Source: Paraflavitalea pollutisoli
Lineage (GTDB): Bacteria; Bacteroidota; Bacteroidia; Chitinophagales; Chitinophagaceae
Length of the DNA stretch: 64,000 nt
Assembly (NCBI RefSeq): GCF_029360705.1
Contig: NZ_JARKMX010000006.1
Span: 1-64,000 of the forward strand
Reading direction: 5' to 3'
The notes under the pieces were generated by a model. That model did not search any database. It was not told the DNA's origin and was given only the letters and a program-made list of their open reading frames with translations. This document shows, one piece after another, positions 54,580 through 62,330 of the stretch. The position numbers and the translations under genes are program-made. Each line of letters begins with the position of its first letter. Position 1 is the stretch's first letter.

Positions 54580-56335
54580 CGAGTCGGAGTATTTTGTTAC
54601 AAAAAGAAAGGCTTTGCTGGTGGTGGGTAATGAGGATCACTATACGACCCTGTTGGCACAGTGACTGGAAGTGTTGCAACAATGCCAACTCGGCAGCAGC
54701 GTCGAGTTCGTTGAAGGGTTCATCGAGTATGATGAGGTCGGCATCTTTGTACAGGGCGCGGGCGATGGCAATGCGTTGGCGTTGGCCTCCGCTGATATTG
54801 CGTCCCTGCTCGGCAATAAGGTTGTCGGCGCTATCTTGTTGAAACAGGGTAGATAGTCCGGCCGAATGCAGGGAGTGTTGCAGCTTTTGGGTGTGGTGTG
54901 GCGCTTGCTGCAGGGTAACGTTGTGCTGTAAGGTATCGTTGACCAGGAATGGCTGTTGCTTTACATATGAGATCGAAGGCCAGTATTGACGGCGTTGCTG
55001 TCTGTCGGCCGGTTGGCCATTGATCAGTATCCTGCCTTGTTGCGGCTGGAGAAAACCGAGCAGCAGGTTCAGGATGGTGGTTTTGCCCTGTCCCGAATGG
55101 CCGGAGATGCCCAGGAAATCACCGGCTTCGAGCGACCAGCTCAAGTGGCGGAGTACAGTTCGCTGGCCAAAGCTGAAAGACACCTGGTCGAAAGCGATAT
55201 GCCGGATGGGGGAGGGAATGTGCGCGGTAGCGGCGCCGTTGGGATCGGGAGTGGTCGTTTGGTGTCCGACGGATTGGCTTGCCTCGCTCGGGAAGCTATT
55301 AGGCTGTTCTTGTTCTTTCTTTACGCCATTCTGATGGTCGGTCGATGTTGGTGGGATATCCTGCAAATCATCTGCGGTATAACCATAGGTTTGTATCTGC
55401 CCGATGGTGTTGAGTATTTTAACGATGCCGGGAATGATCTTGTACGCGGCGGCCATAAAAGCGCCGATCGTGATGATGGCTTCAGGCCCCGCATAGCCAC
55501 CCCATTGGTGCAGGGCGATCAGCAGGAAGAGTCCGGTCAAGGCAAATACTTCCATCAACCGGGTGGGTAGGCCCTGCGCGATCAGGGTGTTGGCAAAATG
55601 GGTGTTAAACTGCTGTTGCCGTTGCATATACCTTTCCAGAAAGTCCTTATTGCGGTTGTAGATATTGCTTTCCACGAAACCGTTCAGGGCCTCTTGCAGG
55701 TGTTGCAGCGCTTTTTCGCTGCTGTGGCGGGTTTCGCTGCGCACCTGGCGCAGGCGCCGTTTTACGAGGTAAGAGATCCCGATGACGGGAGGTAACAGCA
55801 GGAGGAAAAGCAAAAGAAACAATTGTGCATTGAATAGCAGGATGGCTGTGATGGTTAGCACGATCAGCCCGGTTTGGGTGATCACGGTTTGCAGGCCGGC
55901 CAGGATATGCTGGCAGAAATCGATGGGTTGATAACTGATGCGGCGGATGTGGACCGAAGAGTCGACGTTGATGAAGTTGGTATAGGCGCCTTCGAGGTAT
56001 TGCAGCAGTCTGGACCGGGCCATGCGGGTAGCCACGGTAGCCAGGAAGCGGCACTGACGGCGGTACAGGTCAAAGCCGGCGAAATTCTTGACGGCAAATA
56101 GTAGCAGGAAGCTGGCAATGGGCAGCAGTCTATGGCGGTCTTGCATAGGGGTGGGTAGCCAGGGGATGCCGGGAGCGGTGGCCGGCTGGGTGTACAGGCG
56201 CACGATCAGCAGCAGCAAGGCCAGGCAGGCGATGTCGGCGAGGGCCACGAAAAGGTCGAGCAGGGCGAGCAGACCCAGGCGCCGTCGCTCGTCCTGGCTA
56301 AGGATGGAAATAGTTTTTTGGATAATATGTTTCAA
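54572..56335 (-). CDS. ABC exporter (permease fused to ATPase)
   Basis: A 587-residue half-transporter: a permease domain with about six helices (residues 1-310), a long polar linker and an ATPase domain. Seen: Walker A GHSGQGKTT, signature ISGGQRQRIAIARAL, Walker B LIILDEP and a switch histidine in ILITHHQQ. The layout is that of PglK/MsbA-type lipid-linked oligosaccharide flippases. The 60-residue linker (about 325-385) is rich in Gln, Ser, Thr and Pro and is unusually long. First gene of the leftward operon with two glycosyltransferases, which suggests it moves their glycolipid product across the inner membrane. Confidence 0.9.
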   Translation of the reverse strand: MKHIIQKTISILSQDERRRLGLLALLDLFVALADIACLALLLLIVRLYTQPATAPGIPWLPTPMQDRHRLLPIASFLLLFAVKNFAGFDLYRRQCRFLATVATRMARSRLLQYLEGAYTNFINVDSSVHIRRISYQPIDFCQHILAGLQTVITQTGLIVLTITAILLFNAQLFLLLFLLLLPPVIGISYLVKRRLRQVRSETRHSSEKALQHLQEALNGFVESNIYNRNKDFLERYMQRQQQFNTHFANTLIAQGLPTRLMEVFALTGLFLLIALHQWGGYAGPEAIITIGAFMAAAYKIIPGIVKILNTIGQIQTYGYTADDLQDIPPTSTDHQNGVKKEQEQPNSFPSEASQSVGHQTTTPDPNGAATAHIPSPIRHIAFDQVSFSFGQRTVLRHLSWSLEAGDFLGISGHSGQGKTTILNLLLGFLQPQQGRILINGQPADRQQRRQYWPSISYVKQQPFLVNDTLQHNVTLQQAPHHTQKLQHSLHSAGLSTLFQQDSADNLIAEQGRNISGGQRQRIAIARALYKDADLIILDEPFNELDAAAELALLQHFQSLCQQGRIVILITHHQQSLSFCNKILRLDA

Positions 56336-56796
56336 CCGGTACTGGTTTGTTTTAGCTGGCTAACAGTCCCTTTCCATACGCAGGCGAAGCAGGGGCGGTT
56401 GCCGACGGGGGAAATTGAGGCGCCCGGGTCGCAAGGATGGCCGACAGAACTGCCTGATCCGCTGGCCGTCAGTGGCTTGGCGGCCGGGAAAACCTGCCTA
56501 ATGGTGGCAATGATTAGCCTGTATTGACGTTATGGGGAAACCCGCGGCACCCTCGAACCAGCCGGAGTGTTGTAGCTGCTGCAAACCGTTTTCGGCGCTG
56601 CAAACAGGCTTGCTAAAACGTGTTGCCTTTACGATCTGTTAACAGCCGGCGCTGGCGGCAGGCATTTGGGTAGGCTATAATAATATTAGCTAAAACGGTA
56701 TAGTTAGCGATCCGGCGAGTATATTTGCAGTCGCAACCAACATTTGACCCAACAGTAAAACCAGAACGATAGGCAAGACCTAAAATTGATTTGCCC
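56336..56796. other. Divergent intergenic region with ROK promoter element
   Basis: 461 bp between the ABC exporter and ROK genes. No convincing gene is seen. TATATTTG at 56720-56727 is a perfect TAnnTTTG, 70 bp before the ROK start; no TTG at -33 was found. No operator was recognised. Confidence 0.5.
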
Positions 56797-57669
56797 ATGA
56801 ACAACCCTTTAGTGGCCGGTGTCGATATCGGTGGATCCCATATCACAGCGGCCCTGGTGGACCTCGAGGTCCGCAGTGTGTTACCTGCTTTTTCCGTACG
56901 CAAGCACATCAATGCGCAGGAAGATGCTGCCAGCATCGTAGCTGATTGGTGCGCTGCCATCAAAGATGTTTTTGATGGCCAACCTGGTTTGCCACGTCGT
57001 GTGGGCATTGCGATGCCAGGTCCTTTCGACTACGAGAATGGTATTTCCTTTATCAAAGACCAGAATAAATACGAAGCGCTGTATGGCCTCAATGTGAAAG
57101 CCATGATGGCCGAGCGGCTCGACATCAGTCCCGACCAGATTCGGTTGATGAACGATGCCGGTTGCTTTTTGCAGGGAGAAGTCGTAGGCGGCGCCGCCCG
57201 TGGCTACAAAAGTGCCATCGGCGTTACCCTGGGCACCGGCCTGGGAACAGCCACGTTTGTACAGGGAGTAGCTAAAGATGCCAACCTGTGGTGCGCTCCG
57301 TTCCGCGATGGTATTGCCGAAGATTATATTTCTGCCCGCTGGCTGATCAACACGTATGCGGAGCGCAGTGGTACTACCGTCGACAATGTAAAAGGACTGG
57401 TAGCGCTGATCCCCACCAATCCCGGTATCAAGGAGATCTTCAAAGAATTTGGGCAGAACTTCGCTGCTTTCCTGACCGATTTTATCCGCGACATCAACCC
57501 CGAAGTGGTGGTCATCGGTGGTAATATCGCTAAAACATCCGAGTGGTTCCTGGCCCATACGGAGGCTGCTTTGCTGGCGCAATCCATCGCTACGCCCCTG
57601 CGCATTGCCCGTCTTGGCGAAAACGCCCAGATCATGGGCGCTGCTGGCTGCTGGATGGAAAGCTTCTAA
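56797..57669 (+). CDS. ROK family sugar kinase-like protein
   Basis: A 290-residue actin-fold protein. The phosphate-1 loop VDIGGSHITAALV, the AMPGPFDYENG segment, and the NDAGCFLQGE, GVTLGTGLGTATF and VVVIGGNIAK loops fit ROK sugar kinases. Most ROK kinases have N-D-A-N at the catalytic loop; here it is NDAGC, so the catalytic Asp is kept. The zinc-binding CxCGxxGC motif of classical ROK enzymes is absent (NLWCAPFRDG at the expected place), which is common in Bacteroidota members. The N-terminal HTH of ROK repressors is also missing, so it is a kinase-type protein. Start at the ATG of MNNPLV; the frame six bases upstream would need TTG. Confidence 0.87.
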   Translation: MNNPLVAGVDIGGSHITAALVDLEVRSVLPAFSVRKHINAQEDAASIVADWCAAIKDVFDGQPGLPRRVGIAMPGPFDYENGISFIKDQNKYEALYGLNVKAMMAERLDISPDQIRLMNDAGCFLQGEVVGGAARGYKSAIGVTLGTGLGTATFVQGVAKDANLWCAPFRDGIAEDYISARWLINTYAERSGTTVDNVKGLVALIPTNPGIKEIFKEFGQNFAAFLTDFIRDINPEVVVIGGNIAKTSEWFLAHTEAALLAQSIATPLRIARLGENAQIMGAAGCWMESF

Positions 57670-57698
57670 TCAACCCACATCATTGTATCAATATATTG

Positions 57699-57736
57699 CT
57701 GCACAGGTCTTCCCGGCCTGTGCAGTTTTGTTTTTG
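57699..57736 (+). terminator. Terminator of the ROK gene
   Basis: Stem CTGCACAGG (57699-57707) with CCTGTGCAG (57717-57725), then TTTTGTTTTTG. Confidence 0.88.
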
Positions 57737-57959
57737 GGCCTATTCAGGAGCCATATCACGTTGTGCGTTATAGGGTGGATAAACCAACGCCTGTCAGGTT
57801 GTGGCTACTCCGGCAATACATTGCCTACAGACCCAATTAACACGTTTCCGCAAGACCAACGTTATTAAGTGATTGTCCTTATTTTGCTGTGGAAGGGTGG
57901 AAGGCACCCCCCAATTTTTCTTCATTCAACCAAAAAGGCGTAATTTTTTGCAGTCGCTT

Positions 57960-60900
57960 ATGAGGAAGCTTGCTATTATAGTTATGCTCAGCGCCCTCCT
58001 GGGGCGTCTGTCAGCACAGACCCAACAGTACCAGTTCGCACGGATTGATATCAGCGAGGGACTCTCGCATAGTCAGGTCAATACCATTTTCCGGGACAGC
58101 AAAGGTTTTATGTGGATCGGCACCATGAGCGGCCTCAACCGCTACGACGGCTATGCCTTCACCACCTACCGCCACAACCTGCACGACTCCACCTCCCTCA
58201 GCGACGACTTTATCGTACGGGTTTTCGACGGACCCGATAATACACTCTGGATTGAGAACCGCAATGGCCTCAACGTATACGATCGCACCACGGAGCAGTT
58301 TAACCGCAATGCATCAGCCTCTCTGGCGCGTTATGCACTGCCGCCTGCCTCCGTCACCAGTATCCTGCACGACAGCCGCGATGCCTTCTGGTTTGTAATG
58401 GGACAGGCCGGCCTATATAAATATGACCCGGCCACGCGTAAAACCGTTCGCATCGTACACCATGACGCGATGACGGCCAACCCCGTGTCCATCGGCGAAG
58501 ACAGCAAGGGCAATATCTGGGTCGTCTTCAACAATGGTCATATCGAACAACTGGAAGGAAGAACCGGCAGCCTGCTCTTCAAAACCGATCAGCTCGCCAC
58601 GTATGGCCATTTCGAATTGCTCAACTATTCCTTGTATATCGACGCTGAAAGCGAACTCTGGTGTTTCGTGCCCAACGATCCACGCGGCGTCTACCACTTT
58701 GATCCTGCCACCAACAAACTGGAGCATATCACCGAAACCGGACCGCTGCGCCTAAACAACAATCTGGTCACCGGCCTGGTGCAAGCCAATAAAGGACAGA
58801 TCTGGGTGTTTACCGATCACGGCGGCATCAATGTGCTCGACAAACAACGCCGTACCAGCCAGTACGTGATGCACAACGACGATGATCCGCGCAGCCTCAG
58901 TCAGAACAGTCTTACCACCGGCTATAAAGACAAAGCCGGCAATATCTGGGTAGGCACCTACAAAAAAGGACTGAACTTTTACCGGGAGCGTACTGCCCGT
59001 TTTCCCTTATACGATCACCAGCCTGCCAATCCCCGCAGCCTTCCTTATAGTGATGTCAACAAATTTGTGGAAGATGCGGCCGGTAATCTCTGGATCGGCA
59101 CCAATGGTGGTGGTCTGCTGTATTTCGACCGCACACAGCAAACCTTCCGCCAATTCCTGCACAACCCACGCGACGCCAACAGCATCAGCAACAATGTGAT
59201 CGTGAGCCTCTTCATCGACCACACCCAGCGCCTGTGGATCGGTTCTTATTACGGCGGATTGGATTGTTACGACGGCAAACGGTTTACGCATTACCGGCAC
59301 AGCGATGACCCGCGTAGTCTGGCCGATAACCGGGTCTGGGAGATCTTTGAAGATTCGCGCCGCGAACTCTGGGTGGGTACGCTCAATGGCGGCCTCGACC
59401 GGTTTGACCGGCAAAAGAATATTTTCTATCACCACCTGCCCACCGGTGGCAACTCGGTCAGCTCGGGATACATTGCCGCACTGACCGAAGACAAGGCCGG
59501 GAAACTATGGATCGGTACCGCCAACGGTGTCGACGTACTGATCAGGCAACCCAACAAGGCCGATAGCTTCGCGCATTACTACAATATTCCGGGTAATACC
59601 ACCAGCCTCAGTAACAACAATGTGATCACCATCCTGGAAGATAAAAAAGGGCAGATCTGGATTGGTACCCGTGATGGACTCAACCTGTTTGATCCCAAAC
59701 GCAACGCCTTCCACATCTTCCGGCGCGATGATGGCCTGCCCGATAATGCCGTGCTTACCTTGCTCGAAGATGATGCCGGCGATCTCTGGGCCGGTACGCC
59801 CAATGGCATTACCCGTTTCAATGCCCACTATGATGAACGCAAGCAGGGTTATGTGTTGCAAAGCCATCATTACGATGAGCTCGATGGTCTGCAGGGTACC
59901 GCTTTCAATGAAAATGCGGCTTTCAAGACCAGCCGTGGCGAACTGATCTTTGGGGGTGCCAATGGATTCAACTTGTTTCAGCCCGGTGCCATCACCCCCG
60001 ACAAGCAACAATCGCCCCTGGTATTTACCGACTTGCGCATCTTCAATAAAAGCATCGGCATTGGAGAAGCTGTCAATGGCCGGGTCATATTGCCACGCAG
60101 CGTATCGCAGACAGAAAATATCACGCTCCGCTACAACGAAAATGTGTTGTCGATCGAGTTTGCTGCGCTCAATTTTGTCAATGCCGACCGCAATAAATAT
60201 GCGTATAAGCTGGAGGGCTTCAACGAAGACTGGACCTATACCGACGGTAAAATGCGGGTAGCTACCTATACCAACCTCGATCCGGGCGATTATGTATTCC
60301 GGGTGAAAGCCTCTACCAGCAATGATATTTGGAATGCGGGCGAACTGGCCTTACAGGTGAAAATATTACCCCCATTTTGGAAAACGCCGCTGGCCTATGT
60401 GTTGTACGCGCTGGTACTGGGGGGCATCCTGTGGTTTAGCCGACATATGATCGTACAACGGGCCCGCATCCGATTTCAGCTGGAGCAGCAGCGCAAGGAA
60501 GCGCAGCGGATGCACGAACTGGATATGATGAAGATCCGTTTCTTTACCAATGTGAGCCACGAGTTCCGCACTCCGCTATCGCTGATCCTTACCCCGGTCG
60601 AGAAAATGCTGCAACACGCGGAAGATGAAACGCAACAGAAGCAATACAGCCTCATTCACCGCAATGCCCGCCGCTTGCTCAACCTCGTCAACCAACTGCT
60701 CGATTTTCGTAAAATGGAGGTACAGGAGCTACGGCTGAACCCTGCCGCGGGTGATATCGTACGATTTACCAAAGACATCAGTACCTCTTTCAGTGATATC
60801 GCCGATAAAAAGAATATCCGCTTTAATTTTCATACGACGGTCGATACCCTTGTCACTTACTTCGACCACGACAAGCTGGAACGTATTCTTTTCAACCTGG

Positions 60901-62141
60901 TGTCTAATGCTTTCAAGTTTACCCCGGCCAACGGCAGTGTGACCGTTTCCGTGCACCAGGAGGATGGGGAAGCGGGCAAGACCAACCTGGCCATCCAGGT
61001 CAAGGATACCGGCATCGGCATTCCCAAAGAAAAGCAAGAGTTGATCTTTGAACGATTCTTCCAGCACGAGACGCCGGGCAGTATCGTGAACCAGGGCAGT
61101 GGTATCGGGCTGTCCATCACCCGCGAGTTTGTAAAGCTACACCAGGGCACGATCACCGTGGCCAGCGAACCGGAGCAGGGTAGCTGCTTTACGGTGAAGT
61201 TGCCGCTCGAGGTATTGCCGGCAACGGCTATCAACCCGCTGGTAAAGCAGGGAAACGAAACAGCTCCTGATAATAATATATATACCTGGCAGCCCCAAGA
61301 AGCGGCGCTCGCCACCAAAGACATTCCTGTGCCGGTAACCGCCGAGCTGTCGACGATGTCGGACGGAGAAGCCGGCAACCGGAAGAAAATGCTATTGCTG
61401 GTAGAAGACAATGAGGATTTCCGCTTCTACCTCAAAGACAATCTCCGGCAGCATTTTACCATCATTGAAGCGGCCAATGGCCGGGAAGGGTGGCAGAAAT
61501 CGCTCGGCCATCACCCCGACCTGGTGGTGACCGATATCAGTATGCCCGAGATGAACGGCATCGAACTGTGTAAGAAGATCAAGAAAGACCAGCGCACTTC
61601 GCATATTCCCGTGATCCTGCTAACCGCCCTGGCGGGTGAAGAACAGCAGCTGAAGGGATTGGAGACGGGGGCCAACGACTATCTCACCAAACCTTTCAAT
61701 TTCGAGATCCTGTTGTCGCGCATCCGGAACCAGTTGTCGCAACAGGCCCTGGCCCGCAAAACCTTCGAAAAGCGCATCGACCTGCGGCCAGCCGAACTGC
61801 TAACCACTTCGCCCGATGAACAATTCCTGCACCAGGTGATGGAGCTGATCGAGAAGAATATCGCCAATCCCGATTTCTCGGTCGAGGAATTGAGCAAAGG
61901 AGTATACATGAGTCGTGTGGCCCTGTATAAGAAGATCCTGGCGCTGACGGGCAAAACGCCGATCGAATTCATCCGCTCGGTGCGGTTGAAACGGGCAGCT
62001 CAGTTGCTGGAAAAATCACATATGACCGTGGCCGAAATTGCCTACGAAGTTGGCTTCAATAACCCCAAATACTTCTCCAAATACTTCAAGCTGGAGTACC
62101 ACGTATTACCCAGTCAATGGGGCGCAGGACCCGCCCGCTGA
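57960..62141 (+). CDS. Hybrid two-component system regulator (HTCS)
   Basis: One polypeptide holding a whole signalling pathway. The start at 57960 gives a signal/anchor sequence (MRKLAIIVMLSALLGRLSAQ) and 1,393 residues. Order: periplasmic double seven-blade propeller with about 14 WIGT-type repeats (about 25-715), a Y_Y_Y domain (about 735-800), a membrane helix (about 806-828), histidine kinase with His867 in NVSHEFRTP and a full ATPase domain, a receiver domain with Asp1192 in VVTDISMPEMNG, and a C-terminal AraC-type HTH (GVYMSRVALYKKILALTGKTPIEF). In characterised relatives such proteins bind an oligosaccharide breakdown product and activate the adjacent polysaccharide locus; here the GH31 gene is adjacent. 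Confidence 0.95.
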   Translation: MRKLAIIVMLSALLGRLSAQTQQYQFARIDISEGLSHSQVNTIFRDSKGFMWIGTMSGLNRYDGYAFTTYRHNLHDSTSLSDDFIVRVFDGPDNTLWIENRNGLNVYDRTTEQFNRNASASLARYALPPASVTSILHDSRDAFWFVMGQAGLYKYDPATRKTVRIVHHDAMTANPVSIGEDSKGNIWVVFNNGHIEQLEGRTGSLLFKTDQLATYGHFELLNYSLYIDAESELWCFVPNDPRGVYHFDPATNKLEHITETGPLRLNNNLVTGLVQANKGQIWVFTDHGGINVLDKQRRTSQYVMHNDDDPRSLSQNSLTTGYKDKAGNIWVGTYKKGLNFYRERTARFPLYDHQPANPRSLPYSDVNKFVEDAAGNLWIGTNGGGLLYFDRTQQTFRQFLHNPRDANSISNNVIVSLFIDHTQRLWIGSYYGGLDCYDGKRFTHYRHSDDPRSLADNRVWEIFEDSRRELWVGTLNGGLDRFDRQKNIFYHHLPTGGNSVSSGYIAALTEDKAGKLWIGTANGVDVLIRQPNKADSFAHYYNIPGNTTSLSNNNVITILEDKKGQIWIGTRDGLNLFDPKRNAFHIFRRDDGLPDNAVLTLLEDDAGDLWAGTPNGITRFNAHYDERKQGYVLQSHHYDELDGLQGTAFNENAAFKTSRGELIFGGANGFNLFQPGAITPDKQQSPLVFTDLRIFNKSIGIGEAVNGRVILPRSVSQTENITLRYNENVLSIEFAALNFVNADRNKYAYKLEGFNEDWTYTDGKMRVATYTNLDPGDYVFRVKASTSNDIWNAGELALQVKILPPFWKTPLAYVLYALVLGGILWFSRHMIVQRARIRFQLEQQRKEAQRMHELDMMKIRFFTNVSHEFRTPLSLILTPVEKMLQHAEDETQQKQYSLIHRNARRLLNLVNQLLDFRKMEVQELRLNPAAGDIVRFTKDISTSFSDIADKKNIRFNFHTTVDTLVTYFDHDKLERILFNLVSNAFKFTPANGSVTVSVHQEDGEAGKTNLAIQVKDTGIGIPKEKQELIFERFFQHETPGSIVNQGSGIGLSITREFVKLHQGTITVASEPEQGSCFTVKLPLEVLPATAINPLVKQGNETAPDNNIYTWQPQEAALATKDIPVPVTAELSTMSDGEAGNRKKMLLLVEDNEDFRFYLKDNLRQHFTIIEAANGREGWQKSLGHHPDLVVTDISMPEMNGIELCKKIKKDQRTSHIPVILLTALAGEEQQLKGLETGANDYLTKPFNFEILLSRIRNQLSQQALARKTFEKRIDLRPAELLTTSPDEQFLHQVMELIEKNIANPDFSVEELSKGVYMSRVALYKKILALTGKTPIEFIRSVRLKRAAQLLEKSHMTVAEIAYEVGFNNPKYFSKYFKLEYHVLPSQWGAGPAR

Positions 62142-62194
62142 AACATTTTATATACAAGTTTTTATTGACAATCAATGAGTTGATGCTAGCGGTT

Positions 62195-62231
62195 AACATT
62201 TGCATACCCATTCATAAACATCTGCATACCC
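62195..62231 (+). promoter_or_regulatory. Candidate HTCS operator: two direct repeats
   Basis: AACATTTGCATACCC (62195-62209) and AACATCTGCATACCC (62217-62231) differ at one base and lie 22 bp apart, two helical turns. They stand between the HTCS and GH31 genes, directly ahead of a -7-like TACATTTA (62252-62259). The second copy would cover the -33 region, where no TTG is found, as expected for an activator-dependent promoter. Binding by the HTCS AraC-type domain is inferred. Confidence 0.6.
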
Positions 62232-62330
62232 TGTAAAACCAGTCGTGTATCTACATTTATGGAGCAGGCCCGGGCTACTTCAGCCGACCACTGTCCGAGG
62301 CCGGATTGTAAACAAAACGAACTGATTGCT

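Noticed and set aside
56318-56527. 69-codon frame between the ABC exporter and ROK genes
   Set aside because: It overlaps the start of the exporter gene and shows no domain.
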